NCBI GenBank assembly: GCA_011087955.1
Contig: JAALKR010000014.1
Location: 1-49,983 of the forward strand
Source of the DNA: Oligoflexia bacterium
Lineage (GTDB): Bacteria; Bdellovibrionota; UBA1018; CAIPTA01; JAALKR01
DNA length: 49,983 nucleotides
Direction: 5' to 3'
Every line of letters starts with the position of its first letter. The stretch's first letter is position 1. The position numbers were made by a program, and so were the translations under genes. Below the pieces are notes generated by a model. The model worked only from the letters and a program-made list of their open reading frames with translations, was not told the DNA's origin and searched no databases. Shown here piece by piece: positions 33,021 through 47,821 of the stretch.

Positions 33021-34751
33021 ATGGAACTCAAAAAAAAATTCTGGGGCTCGAACCAGGCCGTTTTGTTTTGCATGCTTGTGGGCGTTCTGATTTCTACGCT
33101 TCCCCACCTAATCGGCTTGATTCGCTTTGGTGAGCCAGTATATTTCGCAGACTTTGAGGACGCCACTCTTTATCTAAACTACGGCGCTCATGCCTATCAT
33201 AATGACATCTTCAAGTTGTTAGATCCGGTTCAGGGAGCACCTGCTGGAGTTTTTGCTTCTTGGATCCAACTTATTCCCGGCGCGGTATTTGCAAAAGTCT
33301 TCGATATTCCACCAATTTTCATTACGCTTGTTTACCGAATATTTGCCGGGTTACTTGTTGGGGGCGGAGCGTACTTGTTTATTTTTTCATTTACCCGGAA
33401 ATGGATACCGGCTGTCGCGTTAACCACGGTCTTCCTTTGCGATTCCGGACAACAAAGCGCCCATATCATCGTCAAACAAATCAAAGCCTCATCCCGGTTA
33501 TTGATGGGCAAAGGCAATGAAGTTTTTTCGAGCGTGCCCGACTTAATGTTACATTGGCAGATCGTTGCCCCCGCGCTCAGCATGGCATTCCTACTGGGAC
33601 ATTTGTATGCAGTTAGCGAGTTTTCCAGGCAGAAACCTTGGAATCATCAGTGGTTAATTCTATCTGGTCTTACCTACGGCCTACTCTTCTACGTCTATTT
33701 TTATTTCTGGACAGCAGCAACAATTGCACTTGTTCTATTGCTTCTCATGAGTCAGGAGCGCTGGAAGGAGTGGTCCTTAGTTGGAGCCATTGGTCTCACT
33801 ATTGGCATTCCGGCAATTTTGATGCGCATGAAAATGAAAGCAGAGGCTGACCCTGAGTGGCTCCTCCGTAATGCCTTTTTTCTGCCAATGGAAGATCGCT
33901 TTAGCTATTTAATATTCCCAAGGTTCGCGGTTCTCGTTGCAATCGCTGGTCTTGTTTATTGGTATCTACGTAGGAGCAGGGAAAAGGACATGACCTATTT
34001 GCTAACTGTAGGGATTGCTTCACTCCTCCTTCTTAATCAGAGGTATATTACCGGCCTAGAGAATCATGACAGTTATTGGCTCTACATTGGCGCGCCGGCA
34101 TTACATCTTCTGGGGATGCTCATGGGATATCGCCTATTGGAAGAACAAAACTGGGGACGGGCGGCTCATTGGGGATTAATTGGGATTGCACTCACTATGT
34201 TGGTTACGGGTGTGGGGCTGCGATCCGCGGAAGCCACAATGGTTGGAGATAGTGAACGGCTGATGAACAGCTACCAAGTTTTGGCCAGACATGAGTCTGA
34301 ATTAACAAAAATAAAATTCAAACCATTGGAGCAAGTTGCTGGGACAGAAACAATTGTTTCCTTTCTCTCGACGATGCATAACCTGAGGCCTTTTTCGGGG
34401 CTAGCGGCAGAAATTAGCCCAGGCGTCTCTACAGAAAATTGGAATAAGCGCATGGCCGCTAATGGAGTCCTCATCGGAAAGCCCGAATATGATTTCAAAA
34501 TAGAAAGCTATAATGAGTTGGTTGAAGGTGGCTGGAACTGGCCCAAGGATTGGCGTCAGAAGTGCTATGAAGATCGAATGCGTTTTTTCAAAGAATATAA
34601 CGCCAGCCCAGAAAAAATTCTGGAGGATTTCGTCTTCGGCTATGTAGCCATTGGCCCAAACCATAGGCTTAACGTGCAACTTGCCGTTAGTCCCAAATTC
34701 CGCAAGATTCTATCCACCGCTACGCTGAAAATCTGGGAGCGACTCAAATAA
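33021..34751 (+). CDS. Polytopic membrane protein, GT-C glycosyltransferase-like
   Basis: 576 residues with about ten to twelve hydrophobic helices, starting at residues 12-32 and ending near 400, followed by a soluble C-terminal domain of about 170 residues. The first outer loop has an acidic pair in FADFEDATLYL, placed as in GT-C enzymes, which use lipid-linked sugars. A long loop follows with YHNDIFKLLDPVQGAPAG. No name can be given. It may be a glycosyltransferase or a flippase-like protein. It begins 28 bp after the ATPase and separates it from secE; no functional link to either is shown. The start is ATG 33021, possibly leaderless. Confidence 0.65.
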   Translation: MELKKKFWGSNQAVLFCMLVGVLISTLPHLIGLIRFGEPVYFADFEDATLYLNYGAHAYHNDIFKLLDPVQGAPAGVFASWIQLIPGAVFAKVFDIPPIFITLVYRIFAGLLVGGGAYLFIFSFTRKWIPAVALTTVFLCDSGQQSAHIIVKQIKASSRLLMGKGNEVFSSVPDLMLHWQIVAPALSMAFLLGHLYAVSEFSRQKPWNHQWLILSGLTYGLLFYVYFYFWTAATIALVLLLLMSQERWKEWSLVGAIGLTIGIPAILMRMKMKAEADPEWLLRNAFFLPMEDRFSYLIFPRFAVLVAIAGLVYWYLRRSREKDMTYLLTVGIASLLLLNQRYITGLENHDSYWLYIGAPALHLLGMLMGYRLLEEQNWGRAAHWGLIGIALTMLVTGVGLRSAEATMVGDSERLMNSYQVLARHESELTKIKFKPLEQVAGTETIVSFLSTMHNLRPFSGLAAEISPGVSTENWNKRMAANGVLIGKPEYDFKIESYNELVEGGWNWPKDWRQKCYEDRMRFFKEYNASPEKILEDFVFGYVAIGPNHRLNVQLAVSPKFRKILSTATLKIWERLK

Positions 34752-34814
34752 TTCTAGATTTAATTCTGGATTTTTTGAGGGAAATGGTGTGTAACGGTGG
34801 CCGTGTTGTTCGGC

Positions 34815-34843
34815 TTGCGCGCTAATTCCCCAATATTTAGGTT
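34815..34843 (+). promoter_or_regulatory. Possible promoter for secE-nusG
   Basis: TTGCGC (34815-34820) and TAGGTT (34838-34843) are spaced by 17 bp, and the transcript would begin about 9 bp before the secE ATG. The -10 box is a weak match. Since the usual upstream tuf-trnW promoter is now far away, a local promoter is expected here. Confidence 0.35.
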
Positions 34844-34858
34844 TAGGGTCTGTAACGT

Positions 34859-35230
34859 ATGGAAAATAACCGTAAATGGGTCAATTTGAGTTTTTTGGCA
34901 GTTGCGTTTTTAACCGGCATGGTCATTTTCATGCTCTCACAAAAATTTGCCGTTGCCCTAGATTTTGAAGGCCGAGTTCAGAATTTAGAGGATTACCTAC
35001 GGGTGGGTTCACTAGCGACTGGTGGCTTGATCTACCTGGTTCTTTATAAGCACAAGATTGCAAATGCCTATATGGACGAGGTCTTTACAGAGCTTACGAA
35101 GGTTACTTGGCCGGGTAGAGAGGAAACCTTCAAGGGAACAGTTGCGGTATTGATTGCGGTTACGATTGCTGGGTTTATGTTGGGTATGGTGGACTGGGTC
35201 TGGTCCTCCTTGATGAAGTCACTTCTGTAG
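34859..35230 (+). CDS. secE: Preprotein translocase subunit SecE (three-helix form)
   Basis: 123 residues. SecE holds the SecYEG protein-export channel together. The conserved part is ELTKVTWPGREET followed by the last membrane helix. Two extra N-terminal helices (about 8-28 and 48-64) make this the long form, as in E. coli (127 residues), rather than the short single-helix type. ATG 34859 has only AGGG at a long distance. nusG follows after 31 bp, the standard order. Confidence 0.92.
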   Translation: MENNRKWVNLSFLAVAFLTGMVIFMLSQKFAVALDFEGRVQNLEDYLRVGSLATGGLIYLVLYKHKIANAYMDEVFTELTKVTWPGREETFKGTVAVLIAVTIAGFMLGMVDWVWSSLMKSLL

Positions 35231-35261
35231 TAAGTAGGGATTTAAAGTTTTGGAGTTAGGT

Positions 35262-35990
35262 TTGAATACGGAAGAAAAAAAAGACAGTCAAGAGGCGAGT
35301 GCAGTAGTGGAAGCGCCAATGGAAAAAGCTCTCGTAGAAGGGGCCGTAGCGGAGAAGCCAGTTCAGAGAGGTAAAGAGGCGGCTGAAGAGTCGAGTGAGG
35401 AAATAACTGAGGAAGTGATTGAGGATACAGCTCCTCAGAATCCGTTGGGCCCAGCCAATCCGAATCACAAATGGTATGTGGTTCACGCCTACTCTGGTCA
35501 TGAGCATCGTGCGAAGAGCTCTCTAGAGGAGCGGGTCCGTTCTTTGGGCCAGCAGGAACATATTTCTGAAGTCATCGTGCCGGAAGAGACTGTGGTGGAG
35601 CTCGTTAAAGGACAGCGCCGCACCTCGAAACGGCGGTTTTTTCCGGGCTACATTCTGGTTCGCATGGAATTGACAGACGAGTCTTGGCACGCAGTGAAGA
35701 ATACACCGAAAATTACTGGATTTGTTGGTGATCGCACTAAGCCGACTCCGGTCAGCGAGGAAGAGATTCAGCGTATGACCAATCGAATTTCGGAGGGGGT
35801 TGCCCGACCGAAGCCGAAGGTTTCTTTTGTTGAAGGCGAGAGCGTTCGTGTGACAGACGGGCCTTTCTTGAACTTTAATGGTGTGGTTGAGGATGTAAAC
35901 CTTGAAAAAGGCAAGGTAAGGGTGTTAGTAAGCATCTTTGGTCGGTCAACCCCGGTTGAATTAGATTTTGTGCAGGTTGAGAAAGTTTAA
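35262..35990 (+). CDS. nusG: Transcription antitermination protein NusG with acidic N-terminal extension
   Basis: 242 residues. NusG binds RNA polymerase and links it to ribosome or Rho. The NGN domain starts near 70 ([17 protein letters not shown]) with [10 protein letters not shown], and the C-terminal KOW domain has [21 protein letters not shown]. Residues 1-65 are an acidic, Glu-rich extension absent from the usual 175-185 residue protein. TTG 35262 is preferred because GGAG lies six bases before it. An in-frame TTG at 35250 lies before the ribosome site. The extension seems intact and disordered. Confidence 0.92.
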   Translation: MNTEEKKDSQEASAVVEAPMEKALVEGAVAEKPVQRGKEAAEESSEEITEEVIEDTAPQNPLGPANPNHKWYVVHAYSGHEHRAKSSLEERVRSLGQQEHISEVIVPEETVVELVKGQRRTSKRRFFPGYILVRMELTDESWHAVKNTPKITGFVGDRTKPTPVSEEEIQRMTNRISEGVARPKPKVSFVEGESVRVTDGPFLNFNGVVEDVNLEKGKVRVLVSIFGRSTPVELDFVQVEKV

Positions 35991-36016
35991 GAGCTCACCT
36001 GATTTGGAGCGCTTCC

Positions 36017-36442
36017 ATGGCTAAACAAGTAGTTGGTCAGATTAAATTACAGATTCCTGCTGGGCAAGCTAACCCAGCGCCGCCAGTTGGCCCAGCCCTT
36101 GGTCAGCGCGGCGTAAATATCATGGAGTTCTGTAAAGCGTTCAACGCTAAGACAAAGGATCAGAGTGGAATGATTGTTCCGGTTGTGATTACTGTCTATA
36201 ACGACCGCTCATTTACTTTTATCACCAAGACACCACCAGCGTCTGTGTTACTGATGAAGGCGGCTAAAGTTAAAAAAGGTTCTGGTGAGCCGAACAAGAG
36301 TAAGGTTGGAAGGGTGACGAAGAAACAAGTGCAGGAGATTGCTGAACTTAAGGTACCAGATTTATCGGCGGCTTCAGTTGAGGCCGCAATGCGGACTATC
36401 GAGGGCTCGGCGCGAAGCATGGGTCTGACAGTCGAGGGCTAG
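36017..36442 (+). CDS. rplK: Ribosomal protein L11 (uL11)
   Basis: 141 residues. Binds 23S rRNA in the GTPase-associated centre. [24 protein letters not shown] is the hallmark N-terminus (cited by position, about residues 11-34), and GSARSMGL closes the protein as in other bacteria. It lies 26 bp after nusG and is followed by rplA. Confidence 0.97.
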   Translation: MAKQVVGQIKLQIPAGQANPAPPVGPALGQRGVNIMEFCKAFNAKTKDQSGMIVPVVITVYNDRSFTFITKTPPASVLLMKAAKVKKGSGEPNKSKVGRVTKKQVQEIAELKVPDLSAASVEAAMRTIEGSARSMGLTVEG

Positions 36443-36506
36443 AGATTTAACCGTTTAATTGTGGGAGGTTGCTTGAGAGTGCAACCGTTTGGACCACGGA
36501 GGAAAA

Positions 36507-37217
36507 ATGAAGCAAAATCGTGGTGGCAAGAAGTATCGTGAGGCCGCAAGAAAGATCGATTTCACCAAGAAGTACGTTTTTGAAGAGGCGTTGAGGCTTG
36601 TTTCGGAAGCAGGTTTCGCTAAATTTGACGAGTCTATCGATGTGGCGGTAAACCTTGGGGTGGATGCCCGCCAGTCGGATCAGCAGATTCGAGGAGCAGT
36701 AGTTCTGCCGCATGGTTCTGGAAAGTCAGCGAAAGTAGCTGTCTTCGCTAGAGGTGATAAGGCGAAGGACGCAGAGGCAGCAGGGGCGGATTTTGTAGGT
36801 GCAGAAGATCTTGTAGAAAAGATTCAGGGCGGTTGGTTGGATTTTGATAAAGCAATCGCCACCCCAGATATGATGGCGCAAATTTCAAAGGTTGCAAAGA
36901 TTCTCGGCCCTCGAGGACTTATGCCAAACCCGAAGGTTGGTACGGTGACTATGGATGTGGCCAGGGCTGTAGGCGAGCAAAAGAAGGGTAAAGTGGCTTT
37001 CCGTACAGATAAGAACGGCATCGTTCATTGCATGATTGGGAAGCGCAGTTTTGGCGCAGAGAAGCTTAAGGATAATTTTAGCGCATTCTTCAATAAGGTT
37101 GTTCGTATGAAGCCGCAAACTAGTAAGGGTGTTTATTTGAAGCGATTGACTCTTTCTACAACGATGGGCCCGCCAGTAGCGGTAAACCCGCAGGATGCTG
37201 TTAGAGAGATTAATTAG
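36507..37217 (+). CDS. rplA: Ribosomal protein L1 (uL1)
   Basis: 236 residues. Forms the L1 stalk. [15 protein letters not shown] is the conserved loop, and [13 protein letters not shown] follows. ATG 36507 has GGAGG at proper spacing; an upstream in-frame start at 36489 has none. In many bacteria L1 represses its own operon by binding the leader; the 64 bp before this gene may hold such a site, but I could not recognise it. Confidence 0.96.
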   Translation: MKQNRGGKKYREAARKIDFTKKYVFEEALRLVSEAGFAKFDESIDVAVNLGVDARQSDQQIRGAVVLPHGSGKSAKVAVFARGDKAKDAEAAGADFVGAEDLVEKIQGGWLDFDKAIATPDMMAQISKVAKILGPRGLMPNPKVGTVTMDVARAVGEQKKGKVAFRTDKNGIVHCMIGKRSFGAEKLKDNFSAFFNKVVRMKPQTSKGVYLKRLTLSTTMGPPVAVNPQDAVREIN

Positions 37218-37237
37218 GATTCAGGAGTTTTTGAGCC

Positions 37238-37768
37238 ATGAACCGGACGGAAAAAGAAGCGGAAGTAAAAGAGCTGCAAGTAGCTTTCGATAAAGCAAAA
37301 GCAATTATCTTTGCGGATTATAAAGGCGTGACATCAAATGAGATGAACGACCTCCGCGCCTCCCTTCGTAAGCTCGATTCCGAATTTAGAATTGTAAAGA
37401 ACAACCTTGTCCGCGTCGCACTAAAGGGTACGGTGAAAGAGAGGGCTGTGGAGGACTTGGTCGGTCCTACCGCGGCATTCTTCTCCTACGATGACCCGGC
37501 GGCGGTAGTAAAAGTATTGAGCGAGTTCTCAAAAGAAGTTGAGGCGTTCGTGTTGAAGGAAGGTTTCTTGGGAGATGAGACGATCGGCGAAGCTCAGATT
37601 AAGGAATTGTCGAGTCTCCCTTCGAAAGAAGTTTTGATAGCTCAGTTGTTGAGTGTGATGAATGGCCCAATTCGCAATTTTGTGTCGGTACTCGCTGCAG
37701 CGCCGCGTGATTTTGTGTGTGTGCTACAGGCGGTTGCAGATAAGAAGAAGGAGCAGGGCGGTGAATAA
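37238..37768 (+). CDS. rplJ: Ribosomal protein L10 (uL10)
   Basis: 176 residues. Anchors the L7/L12 stalk. The RNA-binding part has FADYKGVTSNEMNDLR and FRIVKNNLVRVA, and the C-terminal helix binds L7/L12. It lies 20 bp after rplA with AGGAG before the ATG. The short gap leaves little room for the usual L10 leader. Confidence 0.95.
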   Translation: MNRTEKEAEVKELQVAFDKAKAIIFADYKGVTSNEMNDLRASLRKLDSEFRIVKNNLVRVALKGTVKERAVEDLVGPTAAFFSYDDPAAVVKVLSEFSKEVEAFVLKEGFLGDETIGEAQIKELSSLPSKEVLIAQLLSVMNGPIRNFVSVLAAAPRDFVCVLQAVADKKKEQGGE

Positions 37769-37835
37769 TAGACTGCGCTATCGAGAGGCTTTTAGCTTAA
37801 CTAATTAAATTGTAAGGAAAACAGAGGAGCATAAG

Positions 37836-38222
37836 ATGTCGACGGCAATATCAAAAGAGGATATGATTGCGACGATTGAAAACATGTCGGTACTAGAGCT
37901 TTCTGGCTTGGTAAAAGAGCTGGAAGAAAAGTTTGGTGTATCTGCGGCTGCACCAGTTGCGATAGCTGCAGGAGCAGCACCGGCTGCTGGTGGCGCTGCG
38001 GCTGAGGAGAAGACTGAGTTCACAGTTGTTCTTGCTGCAGCCGGCGATAAGAAAATTAATGTGATCAAAGAAGTGCGCACGATCACTGGCCTTGGTCTGA
38101 AGGAAGCGAAGGACCTTGTTGAGGGCGCTCCGAAGCCGCTTAAAGAAGGCATAGCTAAAGAAGAGGCTGAAGGGATAAAGAAGAAGCTTGAGGCGCAAGG
38201 CGCGAAGGTTGAGCTTAAGTAG
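37836..38222 (+). CDS. rplL: Ribosomal protein L7/L12 (bL12)
   Basis: 128 residues. Recruits translation factors. The N-terminal dimer domain, an Ala/Gly-rich hinge at about 40-55 and the C-terminal domain ([21 protein letters not shown]) are all typical. AGAGGAG precedes ATG 37836. A 67-bp space after rplJ separates it from the rest. Confidence 0.97.
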   Translation: MSTAISKEDMIATIENMSVLELSGLVKELEEKFGVSAAAPVAIAAGAAPAAGGAAAEEKTEFTVVLAAAGDKKINVIKEVRTITGLGLKEAKDLVEGAPKPLKEGIAKEEAEGIKKKLEAQGAKVELK

Positions 38223-38314
38223 TTAAATTTGAATATTAAAGCTTCAGAATTTATAGACTTTCCCTGTTGGTCTCTGTGACTGGCGGGGGTGGTTGTGTTT
38301 TTAGAGGTACTGGG

Positions 38315-42448
<4,134 letters not shown>

Positions 42449-42485
42449 AGAATTTTTGATTTTAACTTAATGGAGAGGTTGAATC

Positions 42486-45400
42486 GTGAAAGACCTTCTT
42501 AATTTTTTTGATAAACCAAAAGATCCGCTAAGCATTACAGCGATTAAGATCTCGATTGCTAGCCCCGAGATGATTCTTCAGTGGTCATTTGGCGAAGTTA
42601 AAAAGCCAGAAACAATTAACTATCGTACTTTCAAGCCGGAGCGCGATGGCTTGTTTTGCGCGAAAATTTTCGGACCAATCAAGGACTATGAATGTCTATG
42701 TGGTAAGTACAAGCGAATGAAGTATCGCGGCGTCGTTTGTGAAAAGTGCGGCGTCGAAGTTACTCAGTCGAAGGTACGACGGGAGCGTTTAGGACATATC
42801 GATCTAGCGACTCCGGTGGCTCATATTTGGTTTCTTCGGTCGCTTCCATCTCGAATTGGCGCGATCCTCAATTTGTCTCTGAAAGAGGTCGAGAGAGTAC
42901 TTTATTGTGAAGCTTATATTGTTCTTGATCCAGGCAACACGGGTCTAATTAAGAAGACGATCATTGCAGAAGATCAGTATTATGAACTCATGAGTGAGGG
43001 CAAGGAGTTCCGCGCCGATATGGGTGGTGAGGCAGTTCTTGAGCTTCTTCGTAAAACTGATGTCGAAATCGAAGTTCGTAAGATTCGTAAAGAGTTGAAG
43101 GAAAATGTTTCTGAGGCTGTTCGCACGAAGCTTTCTAAACGTTTAAAAGTTCTTGAATCTATTCGTGGGTCTAGCAATAAGCCTGAGTGGCTGGTTCTCA
43201 CCGTAGTGCCGGTCATTCCGCCAGAACTCCGTCCGTTAGTACCATTGGAGGGCGGACGATTTGCAACTTCGGATCTCAACGATTTATACCGACGAGTGAT
43301 CAACCGTAATAATCGTCTAAAGCGTCTAATGGAGCTTAGCGCTCCGGATATCATCGTTCGCAACGAGAAGCGCATGCTTCAGGAAGCGGTGGATGCGCTA
43401 TTTGATAACGGTCGTCGCGGAAAAACTTTCACTGGACCAAATAAACGCCCGCTTCGCTCGCTTTCCGATATGCTTAAGGGTAAGCAGGGTCGTTTCCGTC
43501 AAAACCTACTTGGTAAACGAGTTGATTACTCTGGCCGGTCTGTGATTGTAGTGGGTCCAGAGCTTAAGCTGCATCAGTGTGGTCTTCCAAAGATGATGGC
43601 CCTTGAGCTATTCAAACCATTTATTTATAACAAGCTCTCTGAATATGGCTATGTAACTACGATCAAGTCCGCCAAAAAAATGGTGGAGAAGGAAAGGCCA
43701 GAGGTTTGGGATATTCTCGAGGAGATTGTAAAGGAGCATCCAGTGATGCTCAACCGGGCGCCAACCCTCCACCGTCTTGGTATTCAGGCGTTCGAGCCAG
43801 TCCTTATTGAGGGTAAGGCAATTCAGCTTCACCCGCTCGTGTGCTCTGCATTTAATGCAGATTTCGATGGTGATCAAATGGCCGTACACGTGCCGCTTTC
43901 TTTGGAAGCACAAATTGAAACACGAGTATTGATGATGTCCACTAACAATATCCTGTCGCCGGCAAACGGTAAGCCGATTGTATTGCCGTCCCAGGATATC
44001 GTGCTGGGTCTTTACAATATGACTCGTGAGCGTCCATTTGCAAAAGGTGAAGGGATGACTTTTTCCGGTCCGGAGGAAGTAGATTTTGCTCGTGAAGCTG
44101 GACAGGTGGCTCTGCAGGCTAGGATTAAATGTCGCATTAATGGCAAAGCTTATTCTACAACTGCGGGTCGTGCACTGTTTAGTCAGATCGTTCCGGCTGA
44201 AATTCCATTCGAGAGCTACAATAAAATTCTTGGTAAGAAGCAATTGGCTGAGCTGATTGATGTTTGTTACCGAGATGCGGGTAATAAGAAGACTGTGCTT
44301 CTAGCGGACTCGATGATGCGTCTTGGATTTACGCAAGCCATGAAAGCCGGTACGTCAATTTCTGTACATGACATGTTGATTCCACCAGAGAAAGAAACTT
44401 GCATTACTAAGGGTCAGGAAGCGGTTCAGGAGATCGAGAACCAGTATACGGAAGGTCTCATTACTGAGGGCGAACGCTACAATAAGGTTATCGATATTTG
44501 GGCGCAAACCTCTGACCAAGTGGCCTCCGCGCTAATGAAGAAGATTGGTACGGAGGATTTTATTTCCCCAGATGATGAGAAAGAGACTTCAGATTCATTC
44601 AACCCGATTCACATGATGTCTGACTCCGGTGCCCGGGGTTCTGCGGCTCAGATTCGTCAGCTTGCAGGTATGCGGGGTTTGATGGCGAAGCCATCTGGTG
44701 AAATTATTGATACACCGATCGTTGCGAACTTCCGCGAAGGACTATCGGTGCTACAATATTTTATTTCGACCCATGGTGCTCGTAAAGGTCTAGCTGATAC
44801 CGCTCTAAAGACTGCGAATTCCGGTTACCTAACTCGTCGTCTTGTAGACGTAGCGCAAGATCTTATTGTTACTAAAGACGATTGTGGTACGACAAATGGT
44901 TTGCTTGTTGGTCACATGATTGAGGGCGGCGAAATTATCGAACGTATGGGTGAGCGAATTCTAGGTCGCGTACTGCAGGATGATGTTGTGGATCCAATCA
45001 CGGGTGAGTTGATCACTAAGACTGGAGTCGAAGTTACTGAGGCTGTAGTAGAGGAACTAGAGAATGCTGGTATTGATCAAGTAAGGGTTCGCTCTGTTCT
45101 TCATTGTGAAACGAAGCTTGGTATTTGTTCCAAGTGTTATGGTCGTGACTTGAGCCGTGGCTCAATGGTGAATACAGGCGAGGCTGTGGGTGTAATTGCT
45201 GCGCAGTCCATCGGTGAGCCGGGCACGCAGCTTACTATGCGTACCTTCCATATCGGTGGTACGGCCTCTCGCCGAGTGGAGCAGGCGACTTTAGAGGCTA
45301 AGACCAAGGGTAAGATTAAGTTTAACAACGTAGCGACGGTTGTGAATAAAGAAGGTGCTAAGGTCGTCATGAATCGTCGAGGTGAGATTCAAATTCTCGA

Positions 45401-46655
45401 CTCTGAAGGCCGTGAGCGAGAGAGAATGCCGCTAGTTTATGGCGCTGTTCTTAAGGTATCTGATGCTCAAGAAGTGAAGCTCGGTCAGCTTCTTGCGGAA
45501 TGGGACCCATATTCGACTCCAATTCTTGCAGAGGTTTCTGGTACGCTCCAGTTCGAGGATGTTATCGACGGTGTGACCATGCAAGAGCGTTTTGACTCTG
45601 TGACTGGGCTAGCTCATCGAACAATTATTGAATCTAAGTCTGATAAGCGCCCTAAAATCATGATCACGAGTGCTGGTGGCGAAGCAATTGAGATCGAAGC
45701 CTCTGCCCGTAAAGCGGTTTACTTGCTTCCGGCAGGTGCAAACGTTTCACTAGCGCAAGGCGATCAAGTTCACGCTGGCGATGTCATTGCTAAGATCCAA
45801 CGTGAGTCTTCGAAGACAACAGATATTACTGGTGGTCTTCCGCGGGTTGCAGAGCTTTTTGAGGCACGTCGTCCGAAGGATGCGGCAGAGATCGCTGATA
45901 TCGATGGCATAGTTTCATTTGGTAAGGACACTAGAGGAAAGCGTAAGTTAATCATCGCCCCAGAAGGCGATGATGTTGGAGATCCGGTAGAGAAGCTTAT
46001 TGCTCGGGGCCGCCACTTGACAGTGAACGAAGGAGACTTCGTACGTAAGGGTGATCCGCTGATGGATGGTGCGATTGATCCACACGACATCCTTCGCGTA
46101 AAAGGTCGCGGTGAGCTGTCGAAGTATCTAGTGGACCAGATTCAAGAAGTTTACCGACTGCAAGGTGTAAAGATTAACGATAAGCATGTTGAGTGTATTG
46201 TCCGCCAGATGTTGCGTAAGGTGAAGGTACTTCGTCAAGGTGACACAGCGACAATCTCCAACGAGATTATCGATCAAGTGGAGCTTGAAGAAATTAATGC
46301 TAAGATGGCAGCCGAAGGCGGTGAAATTGCCTCCTTTGAGCCAATCCTACTTGGTATTACAAAAGCTTCACTTTCTACGAAAAGCTTCATTTCAGCCTCT
46401 TCCTTCCAGGAAACGACGAAGGTACTTACTGAGGCATCTATCTCTGCAAAGACCGACGACCTGGTTGGCCTTAAGGAGAACGTTATCATGGGACGCTTAA
46501 TCCCGGCCGGTACGGGCTTGGCCAAGTACAAAGATTATGAAATGGAAGTCGACGAAATCGAAGAGCTGGATGACGAGGATCTGGAAGAGGAAATAGAAGG
46601 TATTTCCCAGCCAGCAGTGATTCATAGCAGCCCTACAAGTACTAGCGGAAGCTAA
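42486..46655 (+). CDS. rpoC: RNA polymerase beta' subunit
   Basis: 1389 residues. The N-terminal zinc site (CLCG ... CEKCG), the catalytic [14 protein letters not shown] with the Mg-binding Asp residues, the trigger loop region ([19 protein letters not shown]) and a second zinc site ([14 protein letters not shown]) are all present. The C-terminus has an acidic tail ([17 protein letters not shown]). GTG 42486 has GGAGAGG upstream. Length is close to the E. coli protein (1407). Confidence 0.97.
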   Translation: MKDLLNFFDKPKDPLSITAIKISIASPEMILQWSFGEVKKPETINYRTFKPERDGLFCAKIFGPIKDYECLCGKYKRMKYRGVVCEKCGVEVTQSKVRRERLGHIDLATPVAHIWFLRSLPSRIGAILNLSLKEVERVLYCEAYIVLDPGNTGLIKKTIIAEDQYYELMSEGKEFRADMGGEAVLELLRKTDVEIEVRKIRKELKENVSEAVRTKLSKRLKVLESIRGSSNKPEWLVLTVVPVIPPELRPLVPLEGGRFATSDLNDLYRRVINRNNRLKRLMELSAPDIIVRNEKRMLQEAVDALFDNGRRGKTFTGPNKRPLRSLSDMLKGKQGRFRQNLLGKRVDYSGRSVIVVGPELKLHQCGLPKMMALELFKPFIYNKLSEYGYVTTIKSAKKMVEKERPEVWDILEEIVKEHPVMLNRAPTLHRLGIQAFEPVLIEGKAIQLHPLVCSAFNADFDGDQMAVHVPLSLEAQIETRVLMMSTNNILSPANGKPIVLPSQDIVLGLYNMTRERPFAKGEGMTFSGPEEVDFAREAGQVALQARIKCRINGKAYSTTAGRALFSQIVPAEIPFESYNKILGKKQLAELIDVCYRDAGNKKTVLLADSMMRLGFTQAMKAGTSISVHDMLIPPEKETCITKGQEAVQEIENQYTEGLITEGERYNKVIDIWAQTSDQVASALMKKIGTEDFISPDDEKETSDSFNPIHMMSDSGARGSAAQIRQLAGMRGLMAKPSGEIIDTPIVANFREGLSVLQYFISTHGARKGLADTALKTANSGYLTRRLVDVAQDLIVTKDDCGTTNGLLVGHMIEGGEIIERMGERILGRVLQDDVVDPITGELITKTGVEVTEAVVEELENAGIDQVRVRSVLHCETKLGICSKCYGRDLSRGSMVNTGEAVGVIAAQSIGEPGTQLTMRTFHIGGTASRRVEQATLEAKTKGKIKFNNVATVVNKEGAKVVMNRRGEIQILDSEGRERERMPLVYGAVLKVSDAQEVKLGQLLAEWDPYSTPILAEVSGTLQFEDVIDGVTMQERFDSVTGLAHRTIIESKSDKRPKIMITSAGGEAIEIEASARKAVYLLPAGANVSLAQGDQVHAGDVIAKIQRESSKTTDITGGLPRVAELFEARRPKDAAEIADIDGIVSFGKDTRGKRKLIIAPEGDDVGDPVEKLIARGRHLTVNEGDFVRKGDPLMDGAIDPHDILRVKGRGELSKYLVDQIQEVYRLQGVKINDKHVECIVRQMLRKVKVLRQGDTATISNEIIDQVELEEINAKMAAEGGEIASFEPILLGITKASLSTKSFISASSFQETTKVLTEASISAKTDDLVGLKENVIMGRLIPAGTGLAKYKDYEMEVDEIEELDDEDLEEEIEGISQPAVIHSSPTSTSGS

Positions 46656-46746
46656 GCCCCTGAGATTAAGTGCTTAAAAACCACTTGTTTGCAGATTGCT
46701 GGCCCTGATTTATAGGGAAGTGCTGCTGGACTACGCGTATTGGGCC

Positions 46747-46775
46747 TTGCGATTAGGCTCTCTACTTGCTATAAG
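46747..46775 (+). promoter_or_regulatory. Promoter of the rpsL-rpsG-fusA-tuf (str) operon
   Basis: TTGCGA (46747-46752) and TATAAG (46770-46775) are spaced by exactly 17 bp, about 30 bp before the expected leader of rpsL. It lies in the 156-bp gap after rpoC. A 5-bp stem AAGTG/CACTT at 46668-46686 just after rpoC might be a weak terminator. Confidence 0.55.
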
Positions 46776-46811
46776 GTGCTGTTTTAAAAAGAGACGGATG
46801 AAGAAGATTGT

Positions 46812-47192
46812 ATGCCAACTATTAATCAATTAGTGCGAAAAGGACGTCAGTCCAAAGTAGATAAAACAGATTCTCCAGCCCTTAAGGCGAGTCCGCAGAA
46901 GCGGGGTGTTTGTACAAGAGTTTATACAACAACCCCGAAGAAGCCAAACTCTGCTCTCCGAAAAGTATGTCGTGTTCGGCTAACGAATGGGTTTGAAGTA
47001 ACTAGCTATATTCCAGGTATCGGCCACAACCTTCAGGAGCACTCGATCGTGTTGATTCGTGGTGGTCGTGTGAAGGATTTGCCGGGTGTGCGCTATCACA
47101 CCGTCCGTGGAACGCTAGATACGCAGGGTGTGAATGATCGCAAACAGGGTCGTTCGAAGTATGGCGCAAAGAAGCCGAAGAAGTCGTCGTAA
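46812..47192 (+). CDS. rpsL: Ribosomal protein S12 (uS12)
   Basis: 126 residues. Decoding-centre protein; [18 protein letters not shown] holds the lysine changed in streptomycin resistance (Lys43 in E. coli), and it is Lys here, as is the second site near [12 protein letters not shown]. It is the first gene of the str operon. rpsG starts 16 bp later. Confidence 0.97.
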   Translation: MPTINQLVRKGRQSKVDKTDSPALKASPQKRGVCTRVYTTTPKKPNSALRKVCRVRLTNGFEVTSYIPGIGHNLQEHSIVLIRGGRVKDLPGVRYHTVRGTLDTQGVNDRKQGRSKYGAKKPKKSS

Positions 47193-47208
47193 GGTTTGAG
47201 GAGATAGG

Positions 47209-47682
47209 GTGAGTAGAAAGAAGTCACACACAATACGTAAAGTCCTTCCGGATCCAAAATTCGGCGAGGTGGTTGTTACTCGATTCACAAACGTGCTAAT
47301 GAAGCATGGAAAGCGTTCAGTTGCAGAAGGCATCATTTATGGCGCGCTCGACATTATCGAGACTAAGGTTGATAGTGAAGAGCCTCTAAAAGTTTTTAGA
47401 AAAGCCCTAGATAACGTAAAGCCACAAGTGGAGGTTAAGAGTCGGCGTATCGGCGGTGCTAATTACCAAGTTCCGGTTGAAGTTCGCCCGGCTCGTCGCC
47501 AGTCTTTGGCATCTCGTTGGGTCATCGAGGCGTCTCGCAAGCGCTCTGAAAAGAGCATGCGTGAGCGTTTAGCTGGTGAGCTGATCGATGCATCCCAAAT
47601 GCGTGGCGGTGCGATTAAGAAGCGTGAAGACGTGCACCGTATGGCGGAAGCCAACAAGGCCTTCTCGCACTTTAGATTTTAG
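47209..47682 (+). CDS. rpsG: Ribosomal protein S7 (uS7)
   Basis: 157 residues. Nucleates the 30S head. [20 protein letters not shown] and [21 protein letters not shown] are the conserved parts. The GTG start has GAGGAG before it. In E. coli S7 represses translation at the rpsL-rpsG gap, but the gap here is only 16 bp, so that control site is absent from its usual place. Confidence 0.97.
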   Translation: MSRKKSHTIRKVLPDPKFGEVVVTRFTNVLMKHGKRSVAEGIIYGALDIIETKVDSEEPLKVFRKALDNVKPQVEVKSRRIGGANYQVPVEVRPARRQSLASRWVIEASRKRSEKSMRERLAGELIDASQMRGGAIKKREDVHRMAEANKAFSHFRF

Positions 47683-47732
47683 TTAAGCACATAGTATTCC
47701 AGCATAAATCCTTGCTTTGTAGGTCGTGGAAC

Positions 47733-47764
47733 TATCCCAGGAATTCTCAGGGATAAAGAGAATT
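47733..47764 (+). promoter_or_regulatory. Overlapping alternative hairpins in the rpsG-fusA leader
   Basis: TATCCC (47733-47738) can pair with GGGATA (47750-47755), and AATTCTC (47742-47748) can pair with GAGAATT (47758-47764). Each stem uses bases in the loop of the other, so they exclude each other. They lie in the 139-bp space between rpsG and fusA. A role in control of fusA/tuf is inferred only. Confidence 0.4.
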
Positions 47765-47821
47765 GGAGTCAGGTAAGGGGCTTGTTGCTCGACTGCCTGC
47801 AAAGGAAAAAGGCTGAGATAA

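Noticed and set aside
37218-37237. An L10 leader before rplJ.
   Set aside because: Only 20 bp separate rplA and rplJ, too short for the usual L10-L12 binding structure unless it lies within rplA.
38267-38314. Upstream GTG start for rpoB adding 16 residues.
   Set aside because: The added part is Gly/Val/Cys-rich and unlike the family; ATG 38315 has a ribosome site and matches where the protein normally begins.
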